Origin: Sisyra terminalis
Lineage: Eukaryota > Arthropoda > Insecta > Neuroptera > Sisyridae
Length of the DNA: 64,000 bases
Assembly (NCBI GenBank): GCA_958496175.1
Contig: OY292274.1
Location: forward strand, 7,130,001-7,194,000
Direction of reading: 5' to 3'
Part shown: piece after piece, positions 1-11,547 of the stretch
Numbering within the stretch: position 1 is the stretch's first letter
Layout of the letters: every line of letters starts with the position of its first letter
Position numbers and translations under genes: made by a program
Notes under the pieces: generated by a model
Seen by the model: the letters and a program-made list of their open reading frames with translations, nothing else
What the model was told of the DNA's origin: nothing
Databases searched by the model: none

Positions 1-288
1 CGAACCAAAATTTAAAATCGTCTATTTGGTATAAGTATTACATAAGTTTTAAACTTTCATACTGATTTAGTGAAATGATGTTATTTAAAATATTGTTATT
101 AAAATGATATAAAATAAACACTAATGTTTTATTTGTTAACATAATTTTAGATAAACTTTTTTTTTATATTAACAACACTGATTATTAAGTTTAAAATTTC
201 GATTGTTGATTTACTCTTTATTATCTCATACTAAACATTTTCTTGAAATAAAACCTTTAGTTGCGAATGCAACGGTCGACTACTAGTT
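1..288 (-). repeat. Interspersed repeat fragment (TAGTTGCGAATGCAACGG head type)
   Basis: Read on the minus strand, this starts with an ACTAGTAG head followed by CGTTGCATTCGCAACTAAAGG and continues off the left edge of the window. The same head and the next 150 or so bases recur on the plus strand at 14393. The inner part (AATCAACAATCGAAATTT) is shared with the larger interspersed family at 20525-22953 and 53054-55466. There is no coding sequence. The copy is cut by the window edge, so its full length is unknown. Confidence 0.75.
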
Positions 289-2183
289 TACAATAAGTTG
301 ATTCATTAAATGAAGAAAGCAGAATAAAAACTTTTAAAAGTCATTTTATCGTAAAAATATTTGCTACAATTTCGATTTATTTGAAGTTTTGGTTAAACGT
401 ATTACTTGTTAACACTTATCCCCAATAAACCAATTAATAAAGCTTAAAATTTGGGCCCTTTTTCAATGCAAAGTCATATAGCTTAGTTAAAGACAAATTC
501 GGAGTTACATTATGTAAAGTTTTCTATATTTTCCAGCATTGAAATTTATTACATTTTGTTATTAATACCCTAAACATAATGGTACCAAACTCTCATAAAT
601 AAACACGCAGTAAAACACTAATAGTCATTATTTTTTTTAAAACAACATTTCCATACAAATATTACATATTTCTTATTTGCTGATTTTTTCATTTATATTC
701 ATGTTATATAATCCAAATTTCCTTAATTTGGTATTGTTTCTTCTTCAAAGTAGGTTCCTTCAATAAGTACTCAAATTATCTCTTCGCAAATATATTTTAA
801 GAATATCTTGAATAAGTAAAACAATCAAAAAATGAAAATAATGAATATAATGCCGGATAAAATACTAACGTTATAACAAGGCATGGATAATGTTTTTTTC
901 AGATTTGAACGATATAAATTTCCTTTTAATACCTTAATCTTGAATTCCCTGCCAAATCTGAAGAAATCTGGGAATTAAATGACTGCGATTTAAACGTACT
1001 TAAAATATTATTTAGACTAAACGCTTATAAACAATACAAAATGTTTTGATATACAGATCAGCGAATTTTTTTTAGTATATTTTGAAAGTTTTAATAGGAC
1101 CAATAGGAATATACCCATTTTTCGTGAGCTAGAGACGTCATTTCATTTTAAAAAATTTTAAAGCTATTGAATACATAGTTATTGAAACATTTCAATCATA
1201 CTTCCTTATTTTTATGATTGTTGAAGATATTCAAGATTCTTTAAATTATTTTGCGAAGAAATTACTTGTGTACTTGTTAAAGAAATTCAAATTTAATAAC
1301 CACTTTGATGAAAAAAACATAACAAAATAAAGGAAATGAGAAAAAAATTATGTTTCCAAAAAAGAAATATTTAAAATATTTTTTTTTATAACAAGTGCAT
1401 TGTATTATAAACTCATTAGATTTCATATAAGATTTTTTTATTAATTATTGAGCTGTGAAGTTCAACTAAATATTGAACGATCTAATATTTTATTTTTCTG
1501 TAAATTAAAATTGTCTCAAATTGTTCAAATTGTCATGTTTCAGAGGTTTTGCACTTCCAAATGCTCTCAATAAAATATGCATTGCGGTTTTACATATCGG
1601 AATGTTCCCTATACATGTAGGAAGAGAATTATTTATTTGCAGGGAATGAAGAACAAGTACAGTGGATATTCTGAGTTATGGTATAGTTATTTTAAGTGTG
1701 GTTTAACGCAACGCTTTCAACATTTGTGAATGGTTGTCACTTGTAATTTGCAAAGCTTGTCAACGAAAGTTGTTAACATTTGATGGCCACAAATGTGATA
1801 AAGTGATGTATTTTAAAATTAATTTCCTTTTAGAATTGATATTCAATTGGCACATATTTCAAAACTCATTTGAAAGTAAAGTATAAACAGATATTTTAAT
1901 TGTCTAGCGATCTTCATCATCACGATCACCTTCATGCAAAATAAGTACAATAAAGCAGCTATTTATTTTTTGTTAAAAATTATTTCAATGAAAATATACT
2001 TATTACTAGGGGACCCCTGTGCATTTGCACAACATATTTTTTCAGTCGTATATTTCTTTATAAACTATGTTGTCTGTTACTGTTAAATCATTTTCTATTC
2101 CCTGACATGATGTTTCAAAAACTTGAATTTTTAAAGAATCTGATGTATAATAATATATATGTCTTTGAGATTCAATTAAATTT
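289..2183. other. AT-rich non-coding stretch
   Basis: No convincing exon, RNA gene or repeat boundary seen. Open frames are short and of low complexity. It may be intronic or intergenic. Confidence 0.5.
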
Positions 2184-2185
2184 CT

Positions 2186-2234
2186 TTATTACGACGCGTT
2201 TCGACAGTTTTAAACTGTCATCATCAGGTAATAA
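2186..2234 (-). ncRNA. Hammerhead ribozyme motif, type I, Penelope-like
   Basis: Minus strand, 5' to 3': TTATTAC, then CTGATGA, one extra base, a perfect 7-bp stem II (GACAGTT/AACTGTC), GAA, a palindromic ACGCGT that can serve as stem III, C at the cleavage-site position, then GTAATAA, which pairs perfectly with the opening TTATTAC to form stem I. All three helices and the core are present. Hammerheads with very short stem III are known from Penelope-like retroelements, where they are thought to act as dimers. The extra base between CTGATGA and stem II departs from the canonical core. No Penelope coding sequence remains next to it. Confidence 0.7.
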
Positions 2235-2239
2235 CACAG

Positions 2240-3242
2240 AATCATTAATTTATTATTATTTATTATTAATTATTAATTTATTATCCATTAATTGATTGTG
2301 ATTCGGAAGTAAATAAAATACTTATCAATGTTAAAATCTGATGTAATAGCTGTAGAAAATGCGGTATAAAGTTGACCATATGTATAACATAGTTTAGGAA
2401 GATACAATCCAACTATTTTGAACGTCTATCCTAGCGATTTATTTATTGTGATTGCGTAAGAAAGACGAACTGAAAACTGATGTCTAACGAAGTTGAGTCA
2501 TTAGCTCTGTCTAATGTAATTCTAGGAAAAAAATATATTGTTCCTGAATGTGATGCAGCCACGCCCGCCAGACGTCTTCAACACGTTCCTACGCTCTTAA
2601 AAAATGTTTTTCCAACACATACCTGTGATTGGCTAGGAAAATGTTCTTCCAATGCATGATATAAATTTTGAAACAAATATTTTTGGAGTTGACTTCTTAA
2701 GAATCGATTTTCAGGTATGAAAAAATATGAACAGTAAAATTTGTTCAATGTATATGACCTCGTTACTGTTTTCTGCGCAACCTATTTTGCGCACCTTTCA
2801 CTTTCCAGGCGTGAGTATTAGGACTGTTTTTCTCACTCTAGTGTATTTATAATACTTTTGATCTCTCTCATTCACTGAATCACTTCCAAAAGAGCCGTTT
2901 CGATTGACAGATATTTTGGGTTCGATACAAAAGAATCCGATTGTTTAGACAGTGTAGTATTTAAAAAAAGTTGATTAAGATTCATTGTAATCGTTTTAAT
3001 CATAATCACTCGTTATAATATCGTCGCTGTATTAATTGTACTCGATTTAGCAAATTAGGGCGATAAATTACAAGACTGCATAGAAGTACCTATATAATAT
3101 ATGCATTCAATGTAGAAAATTCATCGCCAAACAATTTAATAATGAAATGTTCGGTGTTTGAAAAATAAAAGAAAAACTTTCAAATAAAATTTAAAAAATG
3201 TCATTCGGTCATTATATTCATCTTATTTCATTTTAATATAAT
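2240..3242. other. Non-coding, one GC-richer patch
   Basis: Mostly AT-rich. The stretch 2550-2900 is GC-richer, with a GATTGGCT CCAAT-like box near 2627 and scattered TTCC/GAA motifs. No reading frame is supported and I cannot assign a function. Confidence 0.35.
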
Positions 3243-4257
3243 ACTAGTTGATCCCCGCGATTTCGTCTGCGTAACGTATGTGTAGATTATATTTCAATTT
3301 AAATTTGCTATTTGTACTGGTATATGAATATTTCGTATAAGCTTGGATCAGGAACGTCGAAATTTGAAAATTGTATTTGAATGGTTTCGATATTATTCCT
3401 GTACGTATTGTTCCCTCGAATGCAATTTGTACGTAAATTTTGACATGTCAGAAATAAAGTAGTGATTGTTATTTTCAAATATGTATTTATATTGTATTAT
3501 GTAAAATTAAATTTTCTAAATAAAGTCTACTTTGGGCAAGTCCACTTCAGCATACCCACAATTTGGCAACGTTGCATTTTCGACTTTGTTTTAATTTAAT
3601 TCGCGATTAAATCGGCCCATAATAAAAATAACCGTCGCTTCTTCATTTCTAGCTTGTCAAAGTTTACGTACAAATTGCATTCGAGTGAACAATACGTACC
3701 CATTCGGAATAATTATCTACAGTTCGGAATTTCTCGGAAAAACATAATCATACCTGAAAACACTATTTTGTCAACTTTAAGAAGACACATTTAATAAACT
3801 GTTGCGTAGAATAAAATATTTGTATGTAATGATCAATTAATTTTCAAAAAATATTTATAAATATCTAAAAAGAGTATGTCTATTGCGTATAGCTACGGTA
3901 GGTATACCTACCGTAGTCCAAATAATCCGTAAATCAATCAGCATCTATACATAAATAAAAAATATCGCCAAGTTCAATAAAGTTGGTCTTAATCATAAGT
4001 AAAGAGCGGTGACCATGCGACATTTTTCAAATAACTTACATTTTTAAACTTGTGATATCTTTCGAATGGAATGTTCAAATTGAATAACTCAAAAAGTTAT
4101 ATAATGGTATTGAAGCAAACTTAAATATAAAGTTATTTATTTTGGTAGACCTTGAGCTTCCCAACAGTGAAAGCATTTTTCAAATCGTTCAAGTAGTTTC
4201 GGAGACTATTCAAAGCAAACAAACAATCAAATCTTTCCTCTTTATAATAATAGATTT
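3243..4257 (+). repeat. Interspersed family copy A (ACTAG-TTGATCCCCGCG head)
   Basis: Begins ACTAGTTGATCCCCGCG, continues with the family motif TCGTCTGCGTAACGTATGTG and ends at a TTCCTCTTTATAATAATAG tail. The head recurs at 22953 (-), 27331 (+), 29489 (-), 45414 (-) and 53054 (+). The tail recurs inverted at 43982. A perfect palindrome (TACGGTAGGTATACCTACCGTA) lies near 3895-3916. It has no coding capacity, so it is a non-autonomous element; I do not assign a class. Confidence 0.8.
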
Positions 4258-6300
4258 AAACTACGTAATATCTGTTTTGAAAAGATGAATTTTTTATTTA
4301 TTTAATGATATTTCATTTTAGCTTCATTAAACTTTGAAAACTTGAAATATTATTGTACCAAAGATGATTGAACAATTGAAAATTTTGAAAGTTGTTTGTT
4401 TCAAAACTGTTTAGCACAAAATAATATCAGGATAAGATTTCTGAGGTTTCTCAAGACAGCAATAAAACATTGGAAAATATAACGAATGCCCCTCAACATT
4501 TTGCCCATCAATTTGCTTTTGCTCCGCAGGAAAGTAATACAAAACCCAGAATCTTATCAAAATAGCTCAATATTTATCGCATCTACAAATTCTTAATGGA
4601 CGTAATCATTGAATTTGTATCCATTTATAAAAATAAAATAAGTATTTATGGCTCCAACAACAAGTGCGGCTTAGATTAAGTCAGTAAAATTTAATATTTT
4701 TTTCTTTATTTTACAATAACTTTGGAAAAAGTATTGAAATACGGCTAAAAAGACTTTGAAGAAGTAAAAAAATGTGTGCTGAGCTAATTGTTAAGAAATC
4801 TTATGCCGTAATTCTTGCAAAAAAGCAGTTTAAAATTTAATTTTTAATTTATCTTTGATCTCTGTTGCACATATCAGATATGGTGTAGTAAAACAAAGCA
4901 CACAAAAACACAATCGAACGAATGCGAATGTCCAATGTAAGAGAGACAAAAATATTTCAAAATAATGTAGAGCAAGACAGTGAAAATGTTATATGGCTAC
5001 GCTTTTTCTTGGGCTTGTGCAATATATATAATGATTCTTGGTGGAAAATATTGTAATTGTTTTTATTTTATTATTGTTAGAAATACCAACAAGTTGTATG
5101 TAACCAATTATTCAAAATTAGAACTTTGAGTTGATAATCTTTGATAACAACAATGTATGCTTACTGTTGAGTAGTTGGATAAAGTACCTATATTGAATGA
5201 ATGGGATGTCAAATCACTTATTCAGTAATGTTGGTCAGCTTTAAATTCAGTTTACAATTCCATTGTATACAGCATAGAGACCAGTTTATTAAAGTAAATA
5301 TTTCTGTTAAAACTACCCTAAGTTGTTCCAAAACTTTCAAATAAACAGTATACTAATTTTATTTCAATTATAATATTAAATATGAGACAGATTTGTTTAA
5401 CTTGAAAGATCTGATAAACTACTGGATTTAATGTTTTGAATTTTAAAAGGCAAGAAATCGATGCATAAAGAGTATTAACCAAACAATGATGTCAGTTTTG
5501 GTAAAGCTGAAAATTTCAATTTTATCACTAAACAAAATACAATATAGAATTTCCGTCGTTTGTAAGAATCAGAAATCTGCATAACTCAAACTATCAATGT
5601 TAAAATCGACATTTCCTATCTCGTTTAACATTTCTTCTTCACCTTTCCGTTTAAAGATGAATATAAATATTTTATGTTATGAAATCGATAAGTGACTACA
5701 GTTCACTATCGTTTCCACCGCATTTCGTTACAATAAAGATGAAATGGTACGATATTTGATACCATTTTAAATATTGATATTATTTAGAATGGAAACGAGA
5801 AAAGGTGAAAAAGTGTAATTCCATGCGTTTATTTTATCATCATAGTTGATAGAAAAATAGTTGAAATGGAAGCCATAAATTCGTTTATGGAAAATATTTT
5901 GTTTCAAATAAATACGGCTCTGTTATCAATTCCATGTTTCCATATTGTGACTTCATTGTGACATAAAACAGAAACATATAAGAATAAATTATTTTTATCT
6001 CAAATTTCCAATATTTTCCTTTAATGCGAGTATTATTATTAGACTGTTTGTTTTCTCTTTGAGAACGGCTAAAAAAATAAATTAAGATACTTCTAAGCAG
6101 AAGAAAGGGTTAAAAAAAAGAAGTTAGTTTCGGTTTTGATATGAAAATAAAAAGCTCTTCATTGCCAATATAGATTGGTGTCAATGAAATAGATATATGT
6201 TATTCAATCATTGATTTGATATATTTTAAAGAAAAAACTATATTTTGTTTTGAATCAACGTTCATAAATATTATGCTATAAAATTATTGCATATTGTAAC
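4258..6300. other. AT-rich non-coding stretch
   Basis: No exon, RNA gene or repeat boundary that I can support. Confidence 0.5.
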
Positions 6301-6402
6301 AGAAAGGGACAAAGTCTGTCTCTCTCTTTGTGCCATGCCAGCACGCGATTGGCTGAGTGGCTTCTATCTCTCTCCCACCAATGCGAATGTACATATAGAT
6401 TG

Positions 6403-6466
6403 TTCTGGAAACATCTAGTGAGTGGTGGAACGTTGGCGAATATTGGAGTATATTCTAGAATGTTGG
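6403..6466 (+). promoter_or_regulatory. Cluster of three heat-shock elements
   Basis: Three blocks match the heat-shock-factor rule of alternating GAA and TTC units at 5-bp spacing: TTCTGGAA at 6403-6410; GGAACGTTGGCGAA at 6427-6440, where the middle unit is TTG; and TTCTAGAATGTTGG at 6453-6466. They sit 10 to 70 bp upstream of a TATA box, as in insect hsp70-type promoters. A GATTGGCT (inverted CCAAT) box lies near 6348. The patch is clearly GC-richer than its surroundings. Confidence 0.7.
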
Positions 6467-6474
6467 GTTGCGGG

Positions 6475-6508
6475 TATATAAGGCGCTCAGTCAAGCCAGT
6501 AGTCAGTT
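6475..6508 (+). promoter_or_regulatory. TATA box and arthropod initiator
   Basis: TATATAAGG begins at 6475. The arthropod initiator TCAGTT lies at 6503-6508, which puts the likely start A at 6505, 28-30 bp downstream of the TATA box, the normal distance. A second TCAGTC is at 6487 and another TCAGTT at 6521. With the heat-shock elements this makes a complete stress-inducible core promoter on the plus strand. Confidence 0.7.
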
Positions 6509-6760
6509 CTGTATAGAAATTCAGTTGTGAATTTCCGTTACAACAAAACAATTACCAAGCGATTATTAGTGTGATTTGAATTAAAAGTGATTATTGTCAT
6601 TTGAGTGATTGTTTTGACAAGTGTAATTGTGGAATAAAAAGTGTATACAAGTGTAATAAAAAAAGTGATTGTTAAGTGTGAAAGTGATTATTTATTTCCA
6701 AAAGAAATTAAAAGAACGAATAACGCCATCTCAATACAGTTTTGAGACGTCACGTTACAA
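6505..6760 (+). other. Putative transcribed leader without an Hsp reading frame
   Basis: Downstream of the initiator is an A-rich leader carrying repeated AAGTGATT and AAGTGTAA words, in the style of long unstructured insect hsp70 5' leaders. No Hsp-like protein frame follows within several kilobases; every frame closes quickly. It could be the first non-coding exon of a distant gene, a heat-inducible non-coding RNA (as hsr-omega is in Drosophila), or a promoter left behind by loss or transposition of a gene. The sequence does not choose between these. Confidence 0.45.
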
Positions 6761-7389
6761 TATATATTAAGCATGTAACCTTCACTTAAAAACTAATAAC
6801 AAAAAAGCTTAAAAATAAAAATCAGTAGAAATTGCTTAAAGAAGAAGTTATAAGTAGAGTTATAATGGCACTTATTTAAATTTTCATTACATTTTCAAGT
6901 TTAAAAAGATAAGGATCACAATTATTTTGGTCAAAATTACAAAATTATTATACTATTAAATGTTTGCGTATAAAAGCTTAAAAATAGGCTAATTTTAAAC
7001 TGTCCCAGACATATACGGCTTTAATGTGAGATTCATTGTCAGATAATAAACATTTGTCAAAAAGTAATTATCATAAAAATATTATAAAGTTTAAAGATTT
7101 AAAAGTTATAAGAATTATGAGGGCCTTAAATATAATTCGTTAAAAGCTTGATAAGATATACATTGAATACGTTATCTATGTACTATTAGTAAAACAATAA
7201 GCTAGATTATTTTTCGTATTTTTGCAAACTAAAATATTCAAACTGTTTCAGGAAACATATTAATTGGGAAAGCGTATGTTTATCTTAGCATGTAATACCT
7301 TAGTCTTTGTCTGCTTGACTGTGTTGGTATTTTTTTTTTAAGATTTTAAGATAAACTTTTTACTATTTAAATGTTTTGAGTTTATATAT
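6761..7389. other. AT-rich non-coding stretch
   Basis: Nothing recognisable; no polyadenylation or splice signal clearly linked to the upstream promoter. Confidence 0.4.
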
Positions 7390-8010
7390 CGTTAAAATTA
7401 ACCAAACTTTACAGTTTCAAAATTGATTTCCTGTCCAAATTGCTGGTAAGTATTTTCTTTTAGTTTTCTAGATTTCAAGAGGTGTTCGTACCATTATAAT
7501 GGATTTAATTCGAAATACGTAATTCAGGTTTTTGAGTTTACAATTTGTGGAAGTCGAAGAAAATTATATTTATTTATAAACTTAATTTTGAAAGTTCCTG
7601 ACGTATCTCTTCGAGTATATAGAGACTCTGCCTTCACGCAAATGTATATAATAAAAGCCAAAATTGCAATTTGAATATTATATTTAGCCGCTACGATATG
7701 TATTGTGGACGCATAAATTTATTTTCTTTTTTTTTCTTTTAATAGAAATCTTTTAATAGAAGTATAGAACAAAAAATTGCCAAAAAAATGCATCCTTAAT
7801 GCTCCAGCAGATATTGATTTGGGTCTAATCATTGATTCATAAAAATATATTTTTAAAAGTTTAACAGTGGGAAATTTAATTTTGATTTTTAAATTTATCT
7901 AATTTTTTTTCAATCAAGCAAACCAATCTTCTAAAAATCGTTTTTGTTGTATAAGTGCCATATATACTTTCATACTAGTTTAGTTAAATGGTGTTGTCGG
8001 TGTTGTTTTG
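7390..8010 (+). repeat. Diverged internal copy of the main interspersed family
   Basis: Follows, with many changes, the internal part of the copy at 53640-54500: the 'aggtttacaat..gtg' block, the 'cttactcataaacttaa' block and the 'ctttcatactagtt..atg' block occur in the same order. Head and tail are missing. Non-coding. Confidence 0.5.
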
Positions 8011-8099
8011 ATAAAATAGCCATTCGTTATTCTTTGTAATCTGTATTATTCCTTTTATCCATATTAGGGAAAGAATTTTCGAAAAAAAAATATAAAAAA

Positions 8100-9692
8100 A
8101 ATGGTCAAAGTAGAGAATAGACAAGTACTAGAAATGGGTTGATAGGAATGCATAGGGGAAATTTTGTTCAAGTTAGTATGTTTTTGCGTCTTATTTACTC
8201 GTTTACAAAATAACGTTATTTTCATCACGTTTTGACATCCATTGTATTTGAAATTGAAAGAAATAAACATTTACTGGAAATATTAAAAGGAATGGATATA
8301 ATTCAAGATTTTATGCTTAAAATAAAATAAAAGCCAAAAGAGACTATTAAACAATACTGGTATACGGAATACTGAAATAATTACTTCGTGTTTTTCTTAT
8401 TATTGCTAATAACTTTAACATTTTTGCAGAAATTTTCAAAGCAATTCTCTTTAGATAAAACATATTTCCCGTCAAATGTACAAAGTATTATATTCAACCG
8501 AAGAATTGTCCCAAAGATGTGATAATAGAGGTGGAGGCCAGTGAATTTAAAAACATATATAATAAGAAACGAAAAAGATGGTTTTAGTTAAAAACGTTAT
8601 ATAGTAAATAATATTTGTGTTTTAGAATTTATATTACGAATACATAATTTTTCTTTACGTAAAATATTCATGATTTGGTACAAGTACCTTTTCTACAAGT
8701 TACTCTCTGGTAACATCTCACTCTCTACTTCGTTTTTTCAAAAATTTGCGAACTTTTTCCATTCGCAAATTTGTTAATAATTCAGTTTTAGTTAATATTT
8801 GATCTTTTGTCAGCTACATATTAATAACGGTTGATTTATTTGCGAATTGAATTAAAAACAGAATAGAAAATGAGACGTTGGGTTAGTGGTATGTACAAAA
8901 GCTACTTGTACCCATGTTTTTATAAAATATTGTCTTCTTTCTTCCCAATTATACTTTAAATATTTAGGCTTTGTACATATGGTCAATATTCAAATCATTA
9001 ATACGTTACTTTTTGTTAAAACAGAGTACTGGTATACTTTCTTTTACCCTCGAAAGTTTGTGAGCAACCATTTGAATAATTGTACTAAGATTTATTAAAT
9101 TTTATTATTTAGTACATGAACTATAACTTAAAATATTTATAAACACGTATTTAAACTTCAAAAAACTATGAAATTTAAAAATAAAAAAAGGGTTTTATTA
9201 AAGGTTTCTTCAATGGCTAGCATTACATAAATGGCTTGACAATTTTTCACTGGTCGATTTCGCTTCGCCATAAAAACTCATCAATAATAAGAAAAAAAAA
9301 ATTTATCAGACTAGAACTTCTATAGAATTGTCTGCAAAAATTTGGAGGTTATTCGCAAAAATAAAAAAATATGAAGTAATTGTATCAATTTCAGTATACC
9401 TGTATTGTTTATTATTTTACTTTGGCATTTTATTTTATTTTTGAGTACAAGATCATGAATTATATTAATTCCTTTTAATATTTGCAGTTAATTTTTATTT
9501 CCACGTTGAATGTTTATTTCTGAATATTTTAAATATGGCGGTAGATGTCAACACGTGATTAAAATAACGATATATCACAAACGAGTCAAAACGAGTATAT
9601 AAGGCGTAAAAACATACCAACTTGAACAAAATTTCCCCCATGCATTCCTACCAACCCATTTATAGTACTTGTCTATTCTATACGTTGACCGA
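8100..9692. repeat. Large foldback element, about 1.6 kb
   Basis: The arms at about 8100-8460 and 9290-9692 are inverted copies: the word GAATAGACAAGTACTA on the left reappears inverted near 9665, and AATATTAAAAGGAAT on the left matches its complement near 9470. The centre (8806-9106) holds a unit that recurs at 20216-20524, with the word GCGAATTGAATTAAAAACAG, also found in the foldback at 57580-58980. No transposase frame is present, so it is non-autonomous. Arm ends are approximate and no target-site duplication was identified. Confidence 0.75.
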
Positions 9693-10229
9693 AAAAACTA
9701 TGCAAGATCGTAGGGCCAATAGTATTGTTGGAATTTCGATCGACACTTATATTTCACACTTCAGACCCATTTGAAATTTATCGAGAACTTGGCGCTTTCG
9801 AAAGTTAGATTATTTCGAAATTTAGTTGCACGTATAAGTGAAACATTACCACAAAGACGATATGCTTTTTACTGTTACATCTAATCGCGTTAATGGAGAA
9901 ATCCTTCAAACCTTATTCTTAATTACATCTGTTGATTCTTGTTATGAAAATTATGAATTTACGAATATCTGTTAAAAATATCAACTAATTTAAGCCTGAA
10001 TAAACTTTGCTAAGCTTTCCCACACATCCCTTAAAAGGGTATCCCTTATATTCTTTCTGGAAAACTCACATTTTTATTTTTGGGTAGCATTTTTCTATAT
10101 TTTTTATGTTTAATTGATTTTGAAACTTATGATTTTGCATGCTTACTTTTAGTTAACCCTTATAAATCAATATAATAATTGAATTGTGGGAAATAAGGAC
10201 GAAGCTTCTTGTAAAATCTTATTTATTTT

Positions 10230-10272
10230 TTCGCCAACGTTTCGTCAGTTATTTCTGACTTCTTCAGGGTTC
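10230..10272 (-). ncRNA. Hammerhead-like motif (left arm of palindrome)
   Basis: Minus strand: CTGAAGA, one extra A, stem II GTCAG...CTGAC closing a short AT loop, GAA, palindromic ACGT, T at the cleavage-site position, then GG. Flanking CC before the core can pair with the GG, but stem I is only about 2 bp. It is nearly identical to the motif at 11169-11200. Confidence 0.55.
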
Positions 10273-11164
10273 TATAATGAAAATACATAACATTTAAAAA
10301 TAGCAACACCTATTGTCAAAATTATAAATAAATAAATTACAATTCATAAGTCTTAGTCTATAAAAATCTTAGTTAGTTAATGGGAAATTTAACCAAAAAA
10401 TAATTAAATTTCAATACCATTATTTAAATACTAACCAAAATTAAAAAATGACTCCACAAATGTCATAAAAATAAGCTGTAAAATGTCCCAACTGGTAGAA
10501 CAACAGACCAAGAATACAATTTGGTATTGATAAATAAAAAATTGTTCAAGAAACACTATTGAAAAAACACAAACACACATGTTATAATAATAATAATCAA
10601 TCGACTAGCTTACTATGCATATAGCACCTGTCGGTAAACTAGATACTTAATTTGACGGGCAATTTAAGCGCCAAAATCAAACAGCATTCAGAGTGTGACA
10701 GTTACAAATGTGTTTCTTTTCTATAAATATCCAATATTTGATTATATGCTTTACTCAAATTTTGGATATCAGTTCTATAGTTCACTGAATCATGTAGTGT
10801 TACCGACAGGTGCTATATGCATAGTAAGCTAGTCGATTGATTATTATTATTATAACATTTATGTTTGTGTTTTTTCAATAATGTTTTTTAAACAATTTTT
10901 TATTTATCAACACCAAATTGTATTTTTGGTCTGTTGTTCTACCAGGTGGGTCATTTTACAGCTTATTTTTATGATATTTGTAGAGTATTTTTAAATTTTG
11001 GTTAGTATTTAAATAATGGTATTGAAATTTAATTATTTTTTGGTTAGATTTCACATTAATTAACTAAGATTTATATAGACTAAGACTTATGAATTGTTAT
11101 TTATTTATTTATAATTTTGACAATAGGTGTTGCTGTTTTTAAATATTATGTATTTTCATTATAG

Positions 11165-11203
11165 AGCCCTGAAGAAGTCAGGAATAACTGACGAAACGTT
11201 GGC
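11165..11203 (+). ncRNA. Hammerhead-like motif (right arm of palindrome)
   Basis: Plus strand: GCC, CTGAAGA (11169-11175), extra A, stem II GTCAG/CTGAC around GAATAA, GAAACGTT (11193-11200), then GGC, which pairs with the leading GCC. The stem II bases are conserved with the left-arm copy while its loop differs (GAATAA versus AAATAA). Type I layout with a minimal stem III. Confidence 0.55.
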
Positions 11204-11265
11204 GAAAAAATAAATAAAATTCCACAAGAAGCTTCGTCCTTATTGCCCACAATTTAATTATTATA

Positions 11266-11547
11266 TTTTAAAAGACATTGACTTAAACAATATGGATACT
11301 TATAAATAAATATTTTCTATATATTAAAAATGAATGTTTTCGTCAAACTTCAGAAAAAAAGAAATATAATCGGGAATTATGTGTATATTTGGCTATTCCA
11401 CATAAAATTTAATTTAATGTTAATATTAAAGGAAACCAGTGGCTGTGTTACGAAAATTTCAAATACATATTCAAATATTAAAAGAACTACAACTTGAGAA
11501 TTGTCTACATAAATGAACTAACATTAAAAATGCTTTGATAATTCTGA
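11266..11547. other. AT-rich non-coding spacer
   Basis: No feature seen between the palindromic unit and the Jockey-like insertion. Confidence 0.4.

Larger units (their letters stand above)
10171..11265. repeat. Palindromic Penelope-type unit with a hammerhead on each arm
   Basis: Left arm 10171-10637 and right arm 10800-11265 are inverted copies over about 466 bp, around a 162-bp spacer. Both arms contain the Penelope-type hammerhead core. The inner arm ends read CACCTGTCGGTAA and TTACCGACAGGTG. There is no reverse transcriptase frame. It is best read as two Penelope-type terminal segments in head-to-head inverted order; inverted terminal copies are a known habit of Penelope-like elements. 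Confidence 0.75.

Noticed and set aside
6276..6551. 91-codon minus-strand frame over the heat-shock promoter
   Set aside because: It is antisense to a complete promoter (heat-shock elements, TATA box, initiator) and has no recognisable domain; the frame is open because the patch is GC-richer.
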